Part shown: positions 17,350 through 25,156 of the stretch, piece by piece | How the letters are laid out: each line of letters begins with the position of its first letter | Position numbering within the stretch: position 1 is the first letter of the stretch | Position numbers and translations under genes: made by a program | The notes under the pieces: generated by a model | Databases searched by the model: none | What the model was told of the DNA's origin: nothing | The model's input: only the letters and a program-made list of their open reading frames with translations | Source of the DNA: Paenibacillus cellulositrophicus | GTDB taxonomy: Bacteria > Bacillota > Bacilli > Paenibacillales > Paenibacillaceae | Direction of reading: 5' to 3' | NCBI RefSeq assembly: GCF_009363095.1 | Contig: NZ_CP045295.1 | Coordinates: 4,266,001 to 4,330,000 of the forward strand | DNA length: 64,000 nt

Positions 17350-18861
17350 GTGAAAAAAGGTTTGCATGGTACGTTAACCGGATTGCTAGGTTTGGGGATG
17401 ACTTTGGGGGCTGTTAGTCCCGCATTTGCAGCGCAACCTGTAAAAGATATCAACGGTCACTGGGCTGAAAAACAGCTGCAGGAGTGGGTAAATCAAGGGA
17501 CTTTGAAAGGTTTTGAGGATGGTACGGTTAGACCCAATCAATCGATTACTCGAGCTGAATTCATCGCGTTGGTCAATCGTATTTTTGGATACGCCGAATC
17601 TGCTCAAGTTCAATTCTCCGATCTGTCCAGCAGCAACTGGGCCTATACGGATGTAGCCAAAGCGGTTAAAGCAGGATACATCCAAGGGTACCAAGATCAG
17701 ACGATTCACCCTTCAGCTGATGTCACCCGGCAAGAAGCTGCGGCTATGATCGCCAAAGTCGTGGGACTGACCGCGGGACAGACGGATTCGTTGTCCACTT
17801 TGAAGGATGCCGACCGCATCTCAGCGTGGAGCAAGCAAGCTGTCGCCGCAGTCCTGGAAAGTAAAATCATGAACGGCTACCCGAATCAAACCTTTGAACC
17901 GCAGAAAAGCTTGACGAGAGCGGAAGCGGTAGTGCTGATTGACGCAGCCTTTGCAAAGAAAACATCGGAGACCGTGACCTTTGATCAGGCTGGCACCTAC
18001 GGCGGTAAAGACCAAGAAATCCAGGTTATTCATGGAAACGTTGTCATCAGCGCTCCAGGAATAACACTCCAAAATGTAGAGATCCAAGGCAACCTGATCC
18101 TTGCCGAAGGAATTGGCAGCGGAGATGCTACCCTGAAAAACGTCAAAGTTCATGGAACCACCAACGTTGAGGGCGGTGGCGAAAACTCGATCCACTTCGT
18201 TGATTCCATACTGGTGAATATCGTTGTGAACAAAAAGGACGGAACCGTGCGTATTGTGGCTGAAGGTTCCACGGTCACCCAAAGCGTCGTTGTGAAGTCG
18301 TCGGCCAAATTGGAAGAAGACCATGCCAGCGGCGAGGGTTTTACAAATGTTGAATTGTCCAAGGAACTCCCGGCCAATGCAAAAGTCACGCTGAACGGAA
18401 CATTCGATGATGTTGATGTTTTTGCTGCATCCATTTCCGTTCAATTGGTTAAGGGTTCTATCGAAAACGTTCAAGTTGATGGTTCTGCAGGAAATACATC
18501 GATCGAACTGAGCAGTGAAGCGAAGATCGTGAAACTTGTATTGGATGCGGTAGCGAAACTCCTCGGTTCGGGCCAAATTCAAACAGCAACGATTAACGAC
18601 GGAGCCAAAGGCTCTACTTTCCAAACTAAACCGAACCAAACGGAAGGCTCTCAAAAGGACTCCATTCAAGTGAACACTCCTGCTTCTTCCGGAAGTTCCG
18701 GCGGCTCCAGTAGTGGGGGCAGCAGCGGCGGTTCTTCCGGTGGATCGAGTGGCGGAGGCAATAATGGTGGGGGAGCGACGACTCCAGCAGCTCCTAAGAC
18801 GGCTCTGTTAGCAGTAGGTTCTAAAGCAGGAACAACTAAGCTAATTGGTGTAGATCCATAA
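17350..18861 (+). CDS. SLH-domain surface protein, first part (split by in-frame stop)
   Basis: Start GTG 17350 after TAGGAGG (17336-17342). Signal peptide at residues 1-27 (cleavage near AFA/AQP). Three S-layer homology domains follow at about residues 32-205 (INGHWAEKQLQEWVNQG, SNWAYTDVAKAVKAGYIQGY, ISAWSKQAVAAVLESKIMNG), which bind pyruvylated secondary wall polymer. Residues ~210-420 form a beta-helix-like run of short V/I-rich strands. The end is a Gly/Ser linker (residues ~440-475) and the start of another domain (KTALLAVGSKAGTTKLIGVD), cut by TAA at 18859-18861. The next codon is ATG in the same frame with no ribosome binding site, and the following sequence reads as the rest of that domain. 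I take 17350-20733 as one gene of about 1,127 codons broken by a single stop, or read through. Confidence 0.85.
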   Translation: MKKGLHGTLTGLLGLGMTLGAVSPAFAAQPVKDINGHWAEKQLQEWVNQGTLKGFEDGTVRPNQSITRAEFIALVNRIFGYAESAQVQFSDLSSSNWAYTDVAKAVKAGYIQGYQDQTIHPSADVTRQEAAAMIAKVVGLTAGQTDSLSTLKDADRISAWSKQAVAAVLESKIMNGYPNQTFEPQKSLTRAEAVVLIDAAFAKKTSETVTFDQAGTYGGKDQEIQVIHGNVVISAPGITLQNVEIQGNLILAEGIGSGDATLKNVKVHGTTNVEGGGENSIHFVDSILVNIVVNKKDGTVRIVAEGSTVTQSVVVKSSAKLEEDHASGEGFTNVELSKELPANAKVTLNGTFDDVDVFAASISVQLVKGSIENVQVDGSAGNTSIELSSEAKIVKLVLDAVAKLLGSGQIQTATINDGAKGSTFQTKPNQTEGSQKDSIQVNTPASSGSSGGSSSGGSSGGSSGGSSGGGNNGGGATTPAAPKTALLAVGSKAGTTKLIGVDP

Positions 18862-20733
18862 ATGCAATATAGCGTTAATGGAATGACTTTTATTAATATA
18901 CTGGGGACCGAAGTTGACAATATTCCAGTATCTACTGGAACGATCATCAAAGTTCGGTACAGCGGGACATCCACTCAGAATCCATCCGAATCACAGGTGC
19001 TCCAAGTAACCGATGATGTTATCGGCCACAATCACTATACCGGGGAAGAGGCCTTGGCCTTTGTAAAACCACAGGACTTTGGCGTCATGCAGTTTTCCGG
19101 AGTTAATGGGTACAATGTAGGTTTTGAACTCGTGACTACTACCGCGAAGAATCTTAAAAAAGTTGAAGTAAGCTTGTATAAAGAAGATACGCTTCTACAA
19201 AAAAATGTAAGCAACACATTACTTGAAGAGTACCCGGATGCAACCCAACTCTCCAGTCCGTTTGATGTTACCGGGAAAGTATGGAGCGGCAACTGGGAGA
19301 ATGAAGCCTGGAATGGGACAGCTGCAGATGTGCCAACTCGAGCCGTCATTGTTGTTACGGATCTTGAGGGAAACACGTATACCGTTGAAAATAAGAATTT
19401 GACCGGCAACCCAGCCTCACTGATCCCTAAAGATTATACAGGGGCAGATGCGTTAGAATTTGTAAAGCCACAAGACTTCGGCGTGATGCAGTTTTCTGGA
19501 GTTAATGGCTACAGCGTAGGTTTTGAACTTCAAAAGGTTAAAGCCGGAGAGCTGAAGAAAGTGGTAGTCAGCTTATATAGAGACAAAACACTGCTGCAGA
19601 AAAATGTGAGCAATACCTTGCTCAAGGATTATCCGGATGCTACGCAACTTTCCAGCCCATTTGATGTTACCGGGAAGGTATGGGATGGTAACTGGACTAA
19701 TGAAGCATGGAATGGAAAACCGGGTGATGTTCCTACAAAGGCCGTAATCGTCGTTACAGACTGGATGGGAAATACGTATACAGTAGAAAACACTAGCCTG
19801 ACTGGAGACCCGGAATTATTAGATCCAACACAATATACAGGAGAAGAAGCACTGGCATTTGTTAAACCTCAGGACTTTGGGGTAATGCAGTTTTCCGGAG
19901 TTAACGGCTATAATGTCGGATTCGAGCTTCAGAAAGTTACTGCAAAGGATATAAAATTGGTTGAAGTCAGTTTATTTAAAAACGATGTTCTTCTTCAGAA
20001 AAATGTGAGCAACACTTTGCTCACGGAGTATCCGAACGCTACCCAGCTTTCCAGTCCTTTTGATGTGACCGGAAAAGTATGGAGCGGTAATTGGAAAAAC
20101 GAAGCCTGGAACGGCACTCCTGAGGATGCACCAACAAGAGCAGTCATTGTCGTTACAGACCTTAAGGGAAACACGTATAAGGTAGAAAGTTCGAATCCTA
20201 CAGGGGACCCGACCGCATTAATTCCTAAAAAGTACACAGGAAATGAGGCACTGGCATTCGTAAAGCCCCAGGACTTTGGGGTAATGCAATTCTCTGGTGT
20301 TAACGGCTACAGCGTAGGTTTTGAACTTCAAACGGTTAAAGCTGGTGAACTAAAGAAAGTGGAAGTCAGCTTATATAAAGACGGAACTCTACTGCAGAGA
20401 AATGTGAGCAAGACATTACTCAAGGAGTATCCAGAGGCAACGCAACTCTCCAGTCCTTTTGATGTAAACGGTAGTGTAGTGGACGATAACTGGACGTACG
20501 GAGCATGGATCGGAACTTCGGGCGATGTACCTACCAAAGCCGTGATTGTCGTTACAGACTGGATGGGGAATACGTATACTGTGGAAAATACGAGCTTAAC
20601 GGGTGACCCATCTGTTCTAATTCCGGCTACTTCTCCTAAAGATAATCCATCCTCTCCAATTGGCACATCCAATGAAGAGGATCCTAACAAGAATTTTGAT
20701 CCGACTGAATTCAATGGGGAACCAACAGTGTAG
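18862..20733 (+). CDS. Second part of the split surface protein, with four 133-residue repeats
   Basis: In frame with and directly after the stop of the SLH part. Residues 1-55 (MQYSVNGMTFINILGTEVDN, then IIKVRYSGTSTQNPSES) complete the Ig-like domain begun upstream, of the kind that reads KLxGVdxxMqYSvNG..F..i.GTEVdnI..G..IkVRY in S-layer proteins. Then come four repeats of exactly 133 residues (see the repeat entry) and a 30-residue polar tail rich in Asp, Pro, Ser and Asn. There is no signal peptide, so this product could reach the surface only as part of the upstream protein. If ATG 18862 starts translation on its own, it does so without a Shine-Dalgarno. Function unknown; it may be a wall or adhesion protein. 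Confidence 0.8.
   Translation: MQYSVNGMTFINILGTEVDNIPVSTGTIIKVRYSGTSTQNPSESQVLQVTDDVIGHNHYTGEEALAFVKPQDFGVMQFSGVNGYNVGFELVTTTAKNLKKVEVSLYKEDTLLQKNVSNTLLEEYPDATQLSSPFDVTGKVWSGNWENEAWNGTAADVPTRAVIVVTDLEGNTYTVENKNLTGNPASLIPKDYTGADALEFVKPQDFGVMQFSGVNGYSVGFELQKVKAGELKKVVVSLYRDKTLLQKNVSNTLLKDYPDATQLSSPFDVTGKVWDGNWTNEAWNGKPGDVPTKAVIVVTDWMGNTYTVENTSLTGDPELLDPTQYTGEEALAFVKPQDFGVMQFSGVNGYNVGFELQKVTAKDIKLVEVSLFKNDVLLQKNVSNTLLTEYPNATQLSSPFDVTGKVWSGNWKNEAWNGTPEDAPTRAVIVVTDLKGNTYKVESSNPTGDPTALIPKKYTGNEALAFVKPQDFGVMQFSGVNGYSVGFELQTVKAGELKKVEVSLYKDGTLLQRNVSKTLLKEYPEATQLSSPFDVNGSVVDDNWTYGAWIGTSGDVPTKAVIVVTDWMGNTYTVENTSLTGDPSVLIPATSPKDNPSSPIGTSNEEDPNKNFDPTEFNGEPTV
19036..20631 (+). repeat. Four tandem 399-bp repeats encoding 133-residue domains
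   Basis: Units start at 19036, 19435, 19834 and 20233, each 399 bases with no insertion or deletion. Shared landmarks: YTG.EALAFVKPQDFGVMQ, FSGVNGY.VGFEL, VSLY..TLLQKNVSNTLL, ATQLSSPFDVTGKVW, then P(T)(K/R)AVIVVTD..GNTYTVE. Units 1 and 3 resemble each other in parts (NGYNVGFEL), as do 2 and 4 (NGYSVGFEL, AGELKKV), suggesting growth by copying a two-unit block. Third positions differ a good deal, so the copies are not very recent. Confidence 0.92.
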
Positions 20734-20874
20734 TCCAGTTCCTTATATTTTTGTGGATTTTCCCGTTTCACTCGTATTAAATCCGGTTAATACAGCATAT
20801 AAATGATTACGTATCGACATTCTGAATAGCCAGTTGATTGGAATTTTATACAATTAAACCCCTTTCCATTCCAA

Positions 20875-20904
20875 TTGACAATGGACAAGTTTGGGTGGTA
20901 TATT
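20875..20904 (+). promoter_or_regulatory. Sigma-A promoter of the cold shock gene
   Basis: TTGACA at 20875-20880, 18 bases, TATATT at 20899-20904. Transcription would start near 20911, leaving a leader of about 48 bases with a small hairpin TGTG/CACA (20910s-20920s). The rest of the 20734-20958 gap holds nothing else I can support. Confidence 0.7.
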
Positions 20905-20958
20905 CAGGAATGTGGGCGTAAGTCACACTTTATTTGACGACGAAGGGAATGTTAGTGC

Positions 20959-21156
20959 ATGCAAGGTAAAGTTAAATGGTTCAACGCAGAAAAAGGTTAT
21001 GGCTTCATCGAGACTGCTGATGGTGGCGACGTATTCGTACACTTCTCCGCAATCCAATCTGATGGCTTCAAGACTTTGGAAGAAGGTCAAGACGTTGAAT
21101 TCGACATCGTCGAAGGCGCTCGTGGACCGCAAGCAGCTAACGTAACGAAATTATAA
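20959..21156 (+). CDS. CspA-family cold shock protein
   Basis: 65-residue single OB-fold protein that binds single-stranded nucleic acid. It has both RNA-binding motifs, KGYGFIE and DVFVHFSAI, and the opening MQGKVKWFNAEKGYGFIETA and closing GPQAANVTKL of the family. Preceded by GAAGGGA; has its own promoter and terminator, so it is a single-gene unit. In B. subtilis a csp gene (cspC/cspB type) is not next to the flagellar block, so this placement is a local feature. Which paralogue (cspA, B, C or D) cannot be told from one copy. Confidence 0.95.
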   Translation: MQGKVKWFNAEKGYGFIETADGGDVFVHFSAIQSDGFKTLEEGQDVEFDIVEGARGPQAANVTKL

Positions 21157-21220
21157 TCATCCGGCAAGGCCGACCTACATATACGGTTCGATGGTTAAGT
21201 AATTGAAGAACGGTAGCGAT

Positions 21221-21250
21221 AAGACCCTGGATCTCCAGGGTCTTTCTTTG
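21221..21250 (+). terminator. Terminator after the cold shock gene
   Basis: AAGACCCTGG-atct-CCAGGGTCTTTCTTT: nine or more paired bases, tetraloop, T-rich tail. Confidence 0.9.
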
Positions 21251-21386
21251 CGTTCCGGCGGATTTTACCATGATCGAACCTGTTTCATTTCCTCCTGTGC
21301 GGTTAAGGAATTTTACCCTGCTTTAGGCGGACAGCGGGGGTGAGTAAAGGGCTTTCATTTGGCGGACAGCCGCCCGAAAACGCCTT

Positions 21387-21416
21387 TTTACTTAGCGTTA
21401 ACAATTGTGATATAAT
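21387..21416 (+). promoter_or_regulatory. Probable sigma-A promoter of hpf
   Basis: TTTACT at 21387-21392, 18 bases, perfect TATAAT at 21411-21416. A hairpin GGCGG-acag-CCGCC (21361-21374) lies just upstream, followed by a T run at 21385-21389, and may end transcription coming from csp. The same ten bases GGCGGACAGC also occur at about 21325. Confidence 0.6.
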
Positions 21417-21440
21417 GGAACTGCAAAGGAGGAGTGCCTT

Positions 21441-22019
21441 ATGAATTTAGCTATTCGAGGTCAACAAATCGAGGTTACTGACGCTTTGAAGGACTATGTC
21501 GACAAGAAGCTCAGCAGGCTTGAGAAGTATTTCGATGCACCCCCCGCCTCAGAAGGAAATGTGACACTTGGAGTTACTAGAGGTTTGCACAGTGTGGAGG
21601 TAACGATTCCGCTCCCTGGAGTGATGCTCCGGGCCGAAGACCGCAGCGATGACATGTATGCATCCATTGATGCCGTCGTGGACAAGCTGGAACGCCAAAT
21701 CCGCAAACACAAGACCAAGCTCAACCGCAAGTTCCGCCAGGAAGGAAGCCTGAAGATGCTGTTCACGGAAGAAGCAGCGACCGGTACCGGCCTGCTGCCG
21801 ACGATGACGGAGGAAGAGCACGACGATCTGGAAGTGGTCCGCACGAAGCGCTTCACCCTGAAGCCGATGGACGTGGAAGAAGCCATTTTGCAGATGAACA
21901 TGGTCGGACATAATTTCTTTGTTTTTTCGAACATTGATACCCAGGAAGTGAATGTCGTTTACAAACGGAATGATGGAAAATACGGTTTGATCGAACAAAA
22001 CGAACGCAGCGCGTATTAA
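21441..22019 (+). CDS. hpf: Long-form ribosome hibernation promoting factor
   Basis: Binds the 30S subunit and pairs ribosomes into inactive 100S dimers in stationary phase or stress. The 192-residue protein has the N-terminal S30AE domain (MNLAIRGQQIEVTDALKDYV, KKLSRLEKYFD, DMYASIDAVVDKLERQIRKH) and the C-terminal dimerisation domain of the long form (VRTKRFTLKPMDVEEAILQM, GHNFFVFSN, VNVVYKRNDGKYGLIEQ). The start ATG 21441 follows AAAGGAGGAGTGCCTT. In B. subtilis the same gene (yvyD) lies between fliT and secA and responds to sigma-B and sigma-H. I see no convincing sigma-B or sigma-H site here. Confidence 0.96.
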   Translation: MNLAIRGQQIEVTDALKDYVDKKLSRLEKYFDAPPASEGNVTLGVTRGLHSVEVTIPLPGVMLRAEDRSDDMYASIDAVVDKLERQIRKHKTKLNRKFRQEGSLKMLFTEEAATGTGLLPTMTEEEHDDLEVVRTKRFTLKPMDVEEAILQMNMVGHNFFVFSNIDTQEVNVVYKRNDGKYGLIEQNERSAY

Positions 22020-22084
22020 CAAATGACGGTCCGTTGTAACAATTTTCATGAATGTGTAAATATTGATTGAATTTCGAGTAAAAA

Positions 22085-22120
22085 AAGAGCCCCTGTCCTG
22101 CAACGGATTGGGCTCTTCTT
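22085..22120 (+). terminator. Terminator after hpf
   Basis: AAGAGCCC (22085-22092) pairs with GGGCTCTT (22110-22117), loop of 17 bases, followed by CTT. The T run is short. Confidence 0.7.
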
Positions 22121-22160
22121 GCGTATATAGATAGAGGAGGTTTGTAAGGCCTGTAAGTTG

Positions 22161-22189
22161 TTGCGGCATCTCTTACAAACTGTTACAAT
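22161..22189 (+). promoter_or_regulatory. Sigma-A promoter and long leader of secA
   Basis: TTGCGG at 22161-22166, 17 bases, TACAAT at 22184-22189. The transcript would start near 22196, about 270 bases before the secA ATG. That leader contains two near-identical 17-18-base copies of CTGTATGAA(G)TCGATTCT at 22264-22281 and 22321-22337 and a weaker third, TGAAGTTGATTCT, at 22422-22434. Its secA frame has no stop codon. Confidence 0.6.
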
Positions 22190-22464
22190 TTATGCAAACC
22201 CGTTTTTATCATAAATACCGGTTTAAATACGATGGGAATGAACTTCAAGCAGTTGCATTTTGTCTGTATGAAGTCGATTCTGTCCGGATCAATTTCAACA
22301 AGAGCAGATCTTCAATACTCCTGTATGAATCGATTCTTTGTGAATCCATATCATTCAGCCGGTGTCTGTGTGAATTGGTTCATCAAGGATCTATTTCATT
22401 TGAACATAACCCTGAAATAACTGAAGTTGATTCTAACAATTGTTTTGCGCGAAAGGGGTTAACC

Positions 22465-24963
22465 ATGCTAGGTATTGTCAAAAAAATCTTCGGTGACGTC
22501 AACGATCGTGATGTCAAGCGTCTGATGAAGACGGTCGATCAGATTAACAAAATAGAGCCGGAATTCGTCGCTCTCTCCGATGAGCAGCTGAAAGCCAAGA
22601 CGGAGGAGTTCCGCCAGCGTCTGGAAAAAGGGGAAACCCTCGACGATCTTCTTCCTGAAGCGTTTGCCACCGTACGTGAAGCATCCAAGCGTGTACTAGG
22701 TAAGCGTCATTACGACGTTCAGCTGGTTGGCGGCATGGCACTGCACGAAGGCAGAATTGCAGAGATGAAGACCGGTGAAGGTAAGACCCTGGTCGGTACC
22801 CTTCCGGTGTATTTGAACGCCCTGCTTGGACAGGGTGTACACGTTGTAACCGTCAACGACTATCTCGCACAGCGGGACAGCGCGGAGATGGGTCAAATTT
22901 ACGAATTCCTGGGCATGACGGTCGGGGTCAACCTGAGCGGCATGGACCATGCGGATAAACAGCTGGCTTACGCCTGCGATATTACGTACGGTACGAATAA
23001 CGAGTTCGGTTTCGACTACCTGCGTGACAACATGGTTCTGTATAAGGAACAAATGGTGCAGCGTCCGCTGTACTTCTGTACGATTGACGAAGTGGACTCG
23101 ATCCTGATCGATGAGGCGCGTACCCCGCTGATCATCTCGGGACAAGCTCAGAAATCGACGGAGCTGTATTACGTGGCGGATCGCTTTGTAAAGCAGCTGC
23201 AGAAGGAAGAGGACTATACGGTTGATATCAAGGTCAAATCCGTTGCTTTGACGGAAAAAGGTGTCGCCAAAGCGGAACGCGCTTTTGGCATCGAGAACCT
23301 GTATGACCACAGCCATATTACGCTGAACCACCACATCGTGCAGGCGCTGAAAGCGAACGTTATTATGCGCCGTGACGTCGACTATGTCGTGACGGAAGAC
23401 GAAGTGGTGATCGTCGATGAGTTTACGGGCCGCCTGATGGCTGGACGCCGTTACAGCGACGGTCTGCACCAGGCGATCGAAGCGAAGGAAGGCATCGAGG
23501 TGCAGAACGAGAGCATGACGCTCGCGACGATTACCTTCCAGAACTACTTCCGGATGTACCGCAAGCTGGCCGGCATGACCGGTACAGCGAAGACGGAGGA
23601 AGAGGAGTTCAAGAAAATTTACGGCCTGGAAGTTCTTCAAGTGCCGACGAACAAGCCGAACCAACGGGTGGATATGCCGGATATCGTGTATAAAAGCGTG
23701 AACGGCAAGTTCAAGGCGGTTGTCGACGAAATCGTCGAGCGCCATAAGAAGAACCAACCGGTGCTCGTCGGTACCGTATCCATCGAGAACTCCGAGCTGA
23801 TTTCGGATATGCTGAAGCGCAAAGGCATCAAGCACCAGGTACTGAACGCCAAATACCATGCCGAGGAAGCGGACATCATCTCCCGCGCCGGCCAGCCGGG
23901 AACGGTAACCATTGCCACCAACATGGCTGGACGGGGTACGGATATTTTGCTGGGCGACGGTGTGTCTGATGTGGGCGGTCTGCATATCATTGGTACGGAG
24001 CGCCACGAATCCCGCCGGATCGATAACCAGCTTCGCGGCCGTGCCGGACGCCAGGGTGACCCGGGCTCGACGCAGTTCTACCTCTCGTTGGGCGATGAGC
24101 TCATGAAGCGGTTCGGCGCCGACAACGTGCTGAACATGATGGAACGCCTCGGTTTCGAGGAAGACCAGCCGATTGAGAGCAAGATGATTACCCGTGCGGT
24201 CGAATCCGCGCAAAAACGCGTCGAAGGCAACAACTTCGACCTGCGGAAGGTCGTCCTTCAATACGACGACGTCATGAACCAGCAGCGGGAGATCATCTAC
24301 AAGCAGCGCCGTGAAATTCTGGAATCCGACAACATCAAGGATATCGTCATGGAGATGATCAAGCCGGTCATTGACCGTGCGGTTGAGGTGCACTGCTCCG
24401 ACGATATTCCGGAAAACTGGGAGCTCCAGGAAGTGGCTGATTACGTGAACAGCAAGCTCCTCGACGAAGGCTCGATTACCCGCGACGATCTGTGGGGTAA
24501 AGAGGTTGAGGAGATTGAAGAGTTTATCTTCGATAAGGTGAAGAAGAAGTACGAAGAGCGCGAAGAACGGATCGGTTCCGAGCTGGTGCGCGAGTTCGAG
24601 AAAGTTATCGTGCTCCGCTCCGTCGACAGCAAGTGGATGGACCACATCGACGCGATGGATCAGCTCCGTCAAGGTATCCACCTCCGTGCATACGGCGGTA
24701 CGGATCCGCTCCGTGAATACCAGTTCGAGGGCTTCGAGATGTTCAACACGATGACGGCCAGCATCCAGGAGGAAGTGGCCATGTACGTGATGAAGGCCCA
24801 TATCGAAGCGAACCAGGAGCGCCAGGCGGTCGTGGAAGAGAGCAAGGTTTCCACGAATGGCGAGCCGACCGAGAAGAAGCCGGTGCAAGTCGGCGAACAG
24901 ATCGGACGCAACGATTTATGCCCTTGCGGCAGCGGCAAGAAGTACAAACACTGCCACGGCTAA
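22465..24963 (+). CDS. secA: Preprotein translocase ATPase SecA
   Basis: Motor that pushes secreted proteins through SecYEG. The start is ATG 22465 (MLGIVKKIFGDVNDRDVKRL), the family N-terminus, after GAAAGGGG; the frame stays open upstream to 22192 but that part is leader. The 832-residue protein has Walker A MKTGEGKTL, the DEAD box as IDEVDSILIDEARTP, the preprotein cross-linking domain, the second nucleotide-binding lobe (TNMAGRGTDILLGDGV, ERHESRRIDNQLRGRAGRQG), the helical wing, and the C-terminal zinc-binding tail CPCGSGKKYKHCHG. All motifs are intact. Place between hpf and prfB is as in B. subtilis. Confidence 0.98.
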   Translation: MLGIVKKIFGDVNDRDVKRLMKTVDQINKIEPEFVALSDEQLKAKTEEFRQRLEKGETLDDLLPEAFATVREASKRVLGKRHYDVQLVGGMALHEGRIAEMKTGEGKTLVGTLPVYLNALLGQGVHVVTVNDYLAQRDSAEMGQIYEFLGMTVGVNLSGMDHADKQLAYACDITYGTNNEFGFDYLRDNMVLYKEQMVQRPLYFCTIDEVDSILIDEARTPLIISGQAQKSTELYYVADRFVKQLQKEEDYTVDIKVKSVALTEKGVAKAERAFGIENLYDHSHITLNHHIVQALKANVIMRRDVDYVVTEDEVVIVDEFTGRLMAGRRYSDGLHQAIEAKEGIEVQNESMTLATITFQNYFRMYRKLAGMTGTAKTEEEEFKKIYGLEVLQVPTNKPNQRVDMPDIVYKSVNGKFKAVVDEIVERHKKNQPVLVGTVSIENSELISDMLKRKGIKHQVLNAKYHAEEADIISRAGQPGTVTIATNMAGRGTDILLGDGVSDVGGLHIIGTERHESRRIDNQLRGRAGRQGDPGSTQFYLSLGDELMKRFGADNVLNMMERLGFEEDQPIESKMITRAVESAQKRVEGNNFDLRKVVLQYDDVMNQQREIIYKQRREILESDNIKDIVMEMIKPVIDRAVEVHCSDDIPENWELQEVADYVNSKLLDEGSITRDDLWGKEVEEIEEFIFDKVKKKYEEREERIGSELVREFEKVIVLRSVDSKWMDHIDAMDQLRQGIHLRAYGGTDPLREYQFEGFEMFNTMTASIQEEVAMYVMKAHIEANQERQAVVEESKVSTNGEPTEKKPVQVGEQIGRNDLCPCGSGKKYKHCHG

Positions 24964-24989
24964 GAAGCATAAGATAATATAGAAGCAAA

Positions 24990-24998
24990 TGGTACAAT
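24990..24998 (+). promoter_or_regulatory. Possible extended -10 promoter before prfB
   Basis: TGG-TACAAT at 24990-24998. No good -35 is visible, so the call depends on the extended -10. It would place the structured leader at 25017-25128 in the prfB transcript. Confidence 0.4.
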
Positions 24999-25016
24999 GA
25001 TTCATACAACAGCCGT

Positions 25017-25128
25017 TTCTTAGGTAACCCTAAGAAGCGGAGCCAAAACTCCCTTAAACCGGGAGACCCGTAGCGGCGCTGCTCTGAAGAGGAGGGTGGC
25101 CGCAGGGTCTTTCCGCTTAAGGGAGTTT
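25017..25128 (+). ncRNA. Structured leader upstream of prfB, unidentified
   Basis: Hairpin 1: TTCTTAGG-taac-CCTAAGAA, perfect 8-bp stem at 25017-25036. Hairpin 2: outer stem AAACTCCCTTAA (25046-25057) with TTAAGGGAGTTT (25117-25128), 12 perfect pairs; inside it AGACCC (25064-25069) with GGGTCT (25105-25110), then GCGGC (25073-25077) with GCCGC (25099-25103), then a small CTC/GAG loop. AAGCGGA (25035-25041) can instead pair with TCCGCTT (25112-25118), which would break both outer stems. No T run follows, so it is not a simple terminator. I do not recognise it as a named riboswitch. Confidence 0.6.
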
Positions 25129-25156
25129 ATGTCGATAAAGAGGTGAAGAGTAAATC

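Noticed and set aside
20891..21145. 84-residue + frame overlapping the cold shock gene
   Set aside because: Out-of-frame shadow of csp.
22192..22464. N-terminal extension of SecA by 91 residues
   Set aside because: SecA N-termini begin at the MLGIVKK position; the extension overlaps the predicted transcript start. Kept only as an unusual leader.
22696..24888. 730-residue open frame on the minus strand opposite secA
   Set aside because: Antisense shadow of a GC-rich coding strand; no ribosome binding site or recognised domain, and secA on the other strand is certain.
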